A DNA stretch of 64,000 nucleotides from Butyricicoccus faecihominis (lineage in GTDB: Bacteria > Bacillota > Clostridia > Oscillospirales > Butyricicoccaceae): positions 248,001 to 312,000 of the forward strand of contig NZ_JANGCE010000001.1 in NCBI RefSeq assembly GCF_024462775.1, written 5' to 3'. The notes under the pieces are model-generated. The model did no database searches. It had not been told where the DNA came from and saw only the letters and a list, made by a program, of their open reading frames with translations. The translations under genes were made by a program, and so were the position numbers. Below, in pieces: positions 58,951 through 64,000 of this stretch. The stretch's first letter is position 1; each line of letters opens with the position of its first letter.

Positions 58951-60684
58951 ATGGCCGAAAAACGAAAAGCCGATTTGTGCGTCCGGCACGTATCGGTGTT
59001 GAACAGCTATTTTAAAACCTTTGACCGCGCCGATGTATACATGAGGGACGGCAAGATCTTATATGTCGACCGCGCGGAAGAGCAGTGCTACGAAGCGGCG
59101 GAAGAGATCGATGCGGGCGGGGCCTATATGGCGCCCGGTCTGATCGATATCCATATGCACATCGAAAGCTCGATGATGACGCCCGCGGCCTTTTGCGAAA
59201 GGCTGGCACAGTGCGGGGTGACCACGATCGTATCCGAGCCGCACGAAATGGCGAACGTGGGCGGACTGAGCGGTGTGACCGAAATGATTGAAGCGGGACG
59301 CGGCGCGCCTATTGATGTGCGGTACGGCATACCGAGCTGTGTGCCTTCCACCTCGTCCCGCCTTGAGACGACGGGCGGGGAGATTGGCTGCGCGGATATG
59401 GAGGCGCTGTACGGCGACCCTGCCGTCGCTTGTGTCGGCGAGGTGATGAATTACCGCCAGATCATACATGAAAACGATTTGGAGATCACGAAGTTTCTGA
59501 AAAAACTGCGCGCCAGGGATACGATTTTTCCGATCGAGGGCCATTGTCCGGCGCTTATGGGGGCCGATCTGGCTGAATTTTTGTTTCTAGGGATCAACGG
59601 CGACCATACCGAGCACAGCGTGGCGGAGCTCAGGGCCCGCTTCGAGGGCGGTATGTTCGTGGAGATCCAGCAAAAGACGCTGTCCCCAGAGGTGCTTGCG
59701 CTCATCCGAGAAAATAATTTGTACGAATACTTTTGCTTTGTCACCGACGACGTCATGGCGGACAAGCTGGTGGAGGAAGGCCATCTGGACGCGCTGGTGC
59801 GCCGGGCGATCGCGCTTGGCCTTGCGCCGGCGCAGGCGATTTATAACGCCACCTTTACGCCGGCGCGGCGTATGAACCTGCTCGACCGGGGCGCGCTCGA
59901 TTCAGGCAAGCGCGCGGATTTTGTGCTGCTCTCCGATCTGGCGCGGTTCGAGGTGCAGGCGACCTACCGCGGCGGCAAATGTATTTATAAAAAGGGGGCG
60001 GCGAGGCACGAGGCAGCGCGCGCGAGGCCGTTCAGCGCGCCGTACTACAGCAGCATCCATTTAACGCCGCAGACGGAGCAGCGCTTTGCGGTGCAGGCGC
60101 CGGTACGGCAGGGCGTGGTACGCGTTCGCGCCATCGAGGTACGGGACGGCAGTACCCGGACGGAAGAGCGCGTTTTCGAGCTGCCCGTCCAGGACGGTCT
60201 GGTGCAGTGGGAGGGGAGCGGCCTGCTGCTCGCGGTCGTGCTGGAACGGTACGGAAAAAACGGCGGGGTAGGCTACGGCTTTATGACGGGCGACTGCCAT
60301 AAGCGCGGCGCGGTCGCGACCAGCTATGCGCACGATTGCCACAACCTGCTCGCGGCCGGCGCAACGGCGCGCGATCTAACGGCGGCGGTCAACCGCGTGA
60401 TCGCGCTGCAAGGCGGCTTCGTCTGCGCCGAGGACGGGGAGATATTGGCCGAGCTTAAGCTGGGTGTCGGCGGTATTTTGTCCGACCGCCCCGCGGAAGA
60501 GGTCGGCGCGGCCCTAGGCCGCGTGCGCGCGGCCATGACCGCGCTCGGTTACCGGCATTACAACCCGATCATGTCGTTCGGCACGATTACGCTGCCGGTC
60601 AGTCCGGCGCTCAAGCTGACGGATAAAGGCCTGATCGATGTCAAGGCGGCGCAGATCGTGCCGCTATTTGTTGACAGCGTTTGA
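58951..60684 (+). CDS. ade: Adenine deaminase
   Basis: 577 residues, amidohydrolase fold with metal ligands in GLIDIHMHIESSMMTPA, TTIVSEPHEMANV, FPIEGHCPALMG and GDHTEHSVAE, and CFVTDDVMADKL. The C-terminal family-specific domain has GDCHKRGAVATSYAHDCHNL. It deaminates adenine to hypoxanthine. It is next to a purine permease. Confidence 0.95.
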   Translation: MAEKRKADLCVRHVSVLNSYFKTFDRADVYMRDGKILYVDRAEEQCYEAAEEIDAGGAYMAPGLIDIHMHIESSMMTPAAFCERLAQCGVTTIVSEPHEMANVGGLSGVTEMIEAGRGAPIDVRYGIPSCVPSTSSRLETTGGEIGCADMEALYGDPAVACVGEVMNYRQIIHENDLEITKFLKKLRARDTIFPIEGHCPALMGADLAEFLFLGINGDHTEHSVAELRARFEGGMFVEIQQKTLSPEVLALIRENNLYEYFCFVTDDVMADKLVEEGHLDALVRRAIALGLAPAQAIYNATFTPARRMNLLDRGALDSGKRADFVLLSDLARFEVQATYRGGKCIYKKGAARHEAARARPFSAPYYSSIHLTPQTEQRFAVQAPVRQGVVRVRAIEVRDGSTRTEERVFELPVQDGLVQWEGSGLLLAVVLERYGKNGGVGYGFMTGDCHKRGAVATSYAHDCHNLLAAGATARDLTAAVNRVIALQGGFVCAEDGEILAELKLGVGGILSDRPAEEVGAALGRVRAAMTALGYRHYNPIMSFGTITLPVSPALKLTDKGLIDVKAAQIVPLFVDSV

Positions 60685-60714
60685 TTGAAGACATAAAAAT
60701 AGGGGGATTCTTTT

Positions 60715-62019
60715 ATGAACAACTGGATGGAAAAGCGGTTCCACCTTAGCGAATACAAGACGAGTGTGCGCACCGAGATCGTGGCGGGCATCACGACCTT
60801 TGTCACGATGGCGTACGTGCTGGGCACGATACCGAACATGATGGGCAATGCCGGTATGGATCGCGGCGTTATCCTAACTTCGATGATCCTGCTCATTATT
60901 TTGACCACCGTGGCTATGGCGCTTGTCACCAACCGGCCCTTCGCGCTCGCGCCCGGCCTTGGCAGCGTCGGCATCGTGGTGGGTATGATGGCGAACGACG
61001 GCGTTTCTCCGGCGGTAACGGCGGGCGTCATTTTCTGGAGCGGCATGATTTTTGTCGTCATCTCCTATATCGGCCTGCGCGACGCGGTCGTCAAGGCGAT
61101 CCCGCCCAGCCTCAAGCACGCGGTCAGCGCGGGCATCGGCCTGTTCATCGCGCTGCTCGGCTGCAAGAACGCCAAGCTCATCATCGCGGTAGAGGGCAAG
61201 AATAATCTGGGATGGGGCGAGCTGGCCAGCCCGACCGTGGTTTTGGCGCTCATTGGCTTTATTCTAATCCTTGTCACCAAAACCATGAAGGTGCCTGGCT
61301 ATATGATCGTTTCTATTTTGGTCACCACGCTGATCGGTATTCCGATGGGCATCACCAAGCTGCCGGAAACGCTGTTCACCGCGCCCGGCAACCCGCTCGG
61401 CAACTTTTTGAACATTGATCTGCTCGGCGCGCTGCGCTTCGCCTATATCCCGTTCCTGATCGCACTGTTCGTGCCTGATTTCTTTTCAACCTTTGGCACG
61501 GCGATCGGTGTGGGCGGCAAGGCAGGCTATCTGGATAAGGACGGCAACCTGCCCGGTATCGATCGTGTGTTCAAGGTAGACGCGGTCTCGACCGTGATCG
61601 GCTCGGCATTTTGCATGCCCTGTATGACCACCTATCTTGAATCCTCCGCGGGCGTCGAGGCGGGCGGCAAGACCGGTCTTACCGCCGTGTCCACCGCGGT
61701 ATGCTTCGCGTTTACGCTGCTGCTCACGCCGATTGCGCTGATGATCCCATCGGCCGCGACGGCGCCCGCGCTGATCATCATCGGCGTCGGCATGATGAGC
61801 GCGCTCAGAAACGTCGATTTCTCCGATTATACCGAGAGCTTTCCAGCGTTTATTTGTGTGGCGTTCACCGTTTTTGCGAACAATATTGCAAACGGCATCT
61901 GCGTGGCGCTGCCGATCTATCTGATCCTCAAGCTGGCCGCCGGCCGTATCCGCGAGATACCGAAGGTTATGTATGTGCTGATCGCGGTGTGCCTGCTGTA
62001 TTTCTGGACCATCTTATAA
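60715..62019 (+). CDS. AzgA-type (NCS2) purine permease
   Basis: 434 residues, polytopic. Signatures: EIVAGITTFVTMAYVLGTIP near the N-terminus, FALAPGLGSVG, ISAGIGLFIALLGCKNA-like VSAGIGLFIALLG, and VPDFFSTFGTAIGVGGKAG. The AzgA/PbuG group takes up hypoxanthine, guanine and adenine with protons. It follows adenine deaminase directly, fitting adenine salvage. Confidence 0.92.
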   Translation: MNNWMEKRFHLSEYKTSVRTEIVAGITTFVTMAYVLGTIPNMMGNAGMDRGVILTSMILLIILTTVAMALVTNRPFALAPGLGSVGIVVGMMANDGVSPAVTAGVIFWSGMIFVVISYIGLRDAVVKAIPPSLKHAVSAGIGLFIALLGCKNAKLIIAVEGKNNLGWGELASPTVVLALIGFILILVTKTMKVPGYMIVSILVTTLIGIPMGITKLPETLFTAPGNPLGNFLNIDLLGALRFAYIPFLIALFVPDFFSTFGTAIGVGGKAGYLDKDGNLPGIDRVFKVDAVSTVIGSAFCMPCMTTYLESSAGVEAGGKTGLTAVSTAVCFAFTLLLTPIALMIPSAATAPALIIIGVGMMSALRNVDFSDYTESFPAFICVAFTVFANNIANGICVALPIYLILKLAAGRIREIPKVMYVLIAVCLLYFWTIL

Positions 62020-62030
62020 TTGGCTTGAAG

Positions 62031-62064
62031 GGCTGCTCCGAAAGCATGCGGGGCAGCCTTTTTG
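62031..62064 (+). terminator. Terminator after the purine permease
   Basis: GGCTGCTCCG (62031-62040) and CGGGGCAGCC (62049-62058) with one T-G pair, then TTTTT. Confidence 0.8.
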
Positions 62065-62114
62065 ATTGAAGCGCACCCGTGCTGCGCAAACTGAAAATGA
62101 TAGGAGGGAACTGC

Positions 62115-63692
62115 ATGAAGCGGCTTTATCAAAACGGAACGATCCTGACCATGGAGAACGACGAGCTAGCGGAAGCGGTGCTTGTGGAGGATGGACGAAT
62201 CCGCTATGTAGGCACGCAGCGAAGCGCGCCGCGTGTGGCGCCGACTGAAACCGTTGATTTGAACGGTAAAGCGCTGCTGCCCGCTTTCATTGACGCGCAC
62301 AGCCATTTTTCCGCTGCGGCAAACGCCTTGCTGCAAGTACCGCTTGAGGAATGCGTGACCAAGGAAGAAATCACGGAGCGCGTCGGCGCGTTCATCAAGG
62401 AACGCCGGATCGCGCCCGGAGAATGGGTGACCGCGCGCGGATACGATCACAACCAGCTTGCCGGTGGACTGCACCCGGATCGCGACACGCTGGACCGTGT
62501 GGCGCCGACGAATCCGCTTGTGTTGCAGCACAGGTCCGGGCATGTGGGCGTGTTCAATACGCGGGCGCTTCAAAGGCTTGGCGTTACAGACGAGACCGTA
62601 CCGCCGCCGGGCGGACTGATCCAAAAGAAGGACGGACGTTTGACCGGCTATATGGAAGAGACCGCATTCCTTCAGTATTTAAAGCAGGTACCCACGCCGG
62701 AGCCGGCAGCGCTTTTAGACGCTTACCGGCTGGCGCAGCAAAAATACGCTTCCCACGGGATCACGACCGTGCAGGAAGGCATGATGGTTGATTTGATGGA
62801 GCCGATGCTGCGCGCGATGCTGGACGCCGGACTGCTGCGCCTTGATCTGGTCGGCTATGTGGACGCGGCAGGGGGCGAGCGCTTGCTCAATGCGTTCCGC
62901 GCGCACCTCCGCACGTATGTGGGTCATTTTAAGATCGGCGGCTATAAGATGTTTCTGGACGGCTCGCCGCAGGGGCGGACGGCTTGGATGCGCACGCCAT
63001 ACGTGGGCGGAGGCTGCGGCTATCCCACATTGACGGATGATGAGGCGCGGCGGTATTTGCAGCGAGCGCTGAAGGACGGTATGCAGCTGCTGGCCCATTG
63101 CAATGGGGACGCGGCGGCGGCGCAGTACTTGCGGCTTTGCCGCGAGGCCGCAGGGCAGGGCGCCGACCTTGCGGCGATTCGTCCGGTGATGATCCACGCG
63201 CAGCTATTGGGGCCGGACCAGCTGGACGAGGTGCGTGCGCTTTCCGTCATTCCTTCCTTTTTTGTCGCGCATGTATATCATTGGGGCGATACGCATATCA
63301 GAAACTTCGGCGCCGACCGCGCAAAGCTAATCAGCCCGACTGGATCGGCGCTGCATCAAGATATTTGTTTCACGTTTCATCAGGATACGCCGGTGCTCGA
63401 TCCGGACATGCTGGAAACGATCTGGTGCGCGGCTACGCGCCGCACCAAGGCCGGCGTGCTGCTCGGCGAAAACGAGCGCATCCCCGTATATGAAGCGCTG
63501 CGCGCGGTGACGGCGAACGCCGCTTATCAGTACTTTGAGGAAAACGAAAAGGGCAGTATCGCCGTGGGCAAACGGGCCGATCTGGTCGTGCTCGATCAAG
63601 ATCCGCTGGCCGTACCGCCGGAGGACCTACGCGGCGTACGTGTTGTCGAGACCATCAAGGACGGCGAGACGATTTATGCTGCGGATAGTTGA
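62115..63692 (+). CDS. YtcJ-like metal-dependent amidohydrolase
   Basis: 525 residues from the ATG at 62115 with AGGAGGG upstream. Metal-site motifs: LLPAFIDAHSHFSAAAN, LQHRSGHVGVFNT, LAHCNGDAAAAQ and VMIHAQLLGPDQL. The C-terminus (GSIAVGKRADLVVLDQDP) is typical of the Amidohydrolase_3 family. Substrate unknown; the neighbouring purine genes are suggestive only. Confidence 0.88.
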   Translation: MKRLYQNGTILTMENDELAEAVLVEDGRIRYVGTQRSAPRVAPTETVDLNGKALLPAFIDAHSHFSAAANALLQVPLEECVTKEEITERVGAFIKERRIAPGEWVTARGYDHNQLAGGLHPDRDTLDRVAPTNPLVLQHRSGHVGVFNTRALQRLGVTDETVPPPGGLIQKKDGRLTGYMEETAFLQYLKQVPTPEPAALLDAYRLAQQKYASHGITTVQEGMMVDLMEPMLRAMLDAGLLRLDLVGYVDAAGGERLLNAFRAHLRTYVGHFKIGGYKMFLDGSPQGRTAWMRTPYVGGGCGYPTLTDDEARRYLQRALKDGMQLLAHCNGDAAAAQYLRLCREAAGQGADLAAIRPVMIHAQLLGPDQLDEVRALSVIPSFFVAHVYHWGDTHIRNFGADRAKLISPTGSALHQDICFTFHQDTPVLDPDMLETIWCAATRRTKAGVLLGENERIPVYEALRAVTANAAYQYFEENEKGSIAVGKRADLVVLDQDPLAVPPEDLRGVRVVETIKDGETIYAADS

Positions 63693-63752
63693 ATCCCCCG
63701 TGTATTTGTGATAGAATAACTGCAATTATGAATTTTGCAGAGCGAGGGAATT

Positions 63753-64000
63753 ATGGAGATCGGAACATTTGAATTGTTAAAAACCGAAGAGCAGGCGCGT
63801 CGCGGCCGCTTTATGACCGCGCACGGCGAGGTGCAAACGCCGGTTTTTATGAACGTCGGCACGCAGGGAGCGATCAAGGGCGCGCTCGACGCGTTTGACC
63901 TGAAGGAGGTCGACTGCCAGATCGAGCTGTCCAACACCTACCATTTGCACGTGCGGCCGGGCGATCAGATCGTGCGGCAGATGGGCGGTCTGCACCGTTT
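63753..64000 (+). CDS. tgt: Queuine tRNA-guanine transglycosylase, N-terminal part (cut by window edge)
   Basis: The first 82 residues are visible, with GCGAGGG before the ATG. TEEQARRGRFMTAHGEVQTP, PVFMNVGTQGAIKG and LSNTYHLHVRPG are Tgt signatures. It exchanges guanine-34 for preQ1 in GUN-anticodon tRNAs, upstream of QueA in queuosine synthesis. Confidence 0.95.
   Translation, partial: MEIGTFELLKTEEQARRGRFMTAHGEVQTPVFMNVGTQGAIKGALDAFDLKEVDCQIELSNTYHLHVRPGDQIVRQMGGLHR

Overview
The window looks like chromosome of a Gram-positive, spore-forming anaerobe of class Clostridia, probably a gut member of the Oscillospirales. The reasons are: strong AGGAGG-type ribosome binding sites, CwlD-like and SpoIID-like wall enzymes, an L-box lysine riboswitch, YesM/YesN two-component pairs, a CotJC-like manganese catalase, an EF-P with the PGKG lysine loop, and a cobalamin MetH whose activation domain is a separate gene. 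Most of the window is GC-rich. The first 16 kb and the helicase gene at 53.3-56.1 kb are clearly richer in A/T.

Layout. 1-16 kb is a catabolic and sensing island. It starts with the 3' part of a YesN-type regulator plus an orphan amino-acid-type binding protein. A four-gene sugar-alcohol operon follows (transaldolase-like protein, galactitol-1-phosphate-dehydrogenase-like MDR, PfkB kinase, class II aldolase). A 23-bp perfect hairpin separates it from a convergent block read leftwards: MDR dehydrogenase, YesM-type kinase, LivK, LivH, LivM, LivG, LivF and a YesN-type regulator. 16-19 kb holds an SH3-NlpC/P60 hydrolase, a small conserved-looking protein and mtaB. 19.0-21.2 kb is a compact integrative element (tyrosine integrase, excisionase-like protein, XRE regulator). 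It sits inside a tiny gene for a hydrophobic, cysteine-rich peptide. The 11-bp core repeat keeps the frame, so excision would restore a 57-residue peptide. 21.4-26.0 kb: efp, tRNA-Val(GAC), then a solute-binding lipoprotein paired with a hybrid histidine kinase. 26-28.9 kb: small genes, a possible structured RNA, a repeated promoter region and a DegV protein.

28.9-36.2 kb: manganese catalase, an SLH-domain hydrolase with EF-hand loops, a cysteine hydrolase, a CwlD-like amidase, radA, and a membrane-fusion/FtsX permease pair without an ATPase. 36.3-43.4 kb is housekeeping: pyrB with a PyrI-like zinc tail, thiD, a radical SAM protein, and a metF / activation-domain / metH operon. 43.4-46.7 kb: a 38-residue protein, a WYL regulator overlapping a macrodomain protein, an HxlR regulator and a Xer-type recombinase. 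46.8-50 kb: the asd-dapA-dapB lysine operon under a lysine riboswitch. 50-53 kb: a SpoIID-domain protein, queA and ywbE. 53.3-56.1 kb: an A/T-rich SF1 helicase-nuclease. 56.4-58.9 kb: an Hpt protein and a REC/HD-GYP/GGDEF protein. 59-63.7 kb: adenine deaminase, an AzgA-type purine permease and an amidohydrolase. The window ends inside tgt.

All functional calls come from motif and family recognition by eye; no search was run. The strongest candidate for something undescribed is the integrative element at 19-21.2 kb and the small peptide gene it splits.
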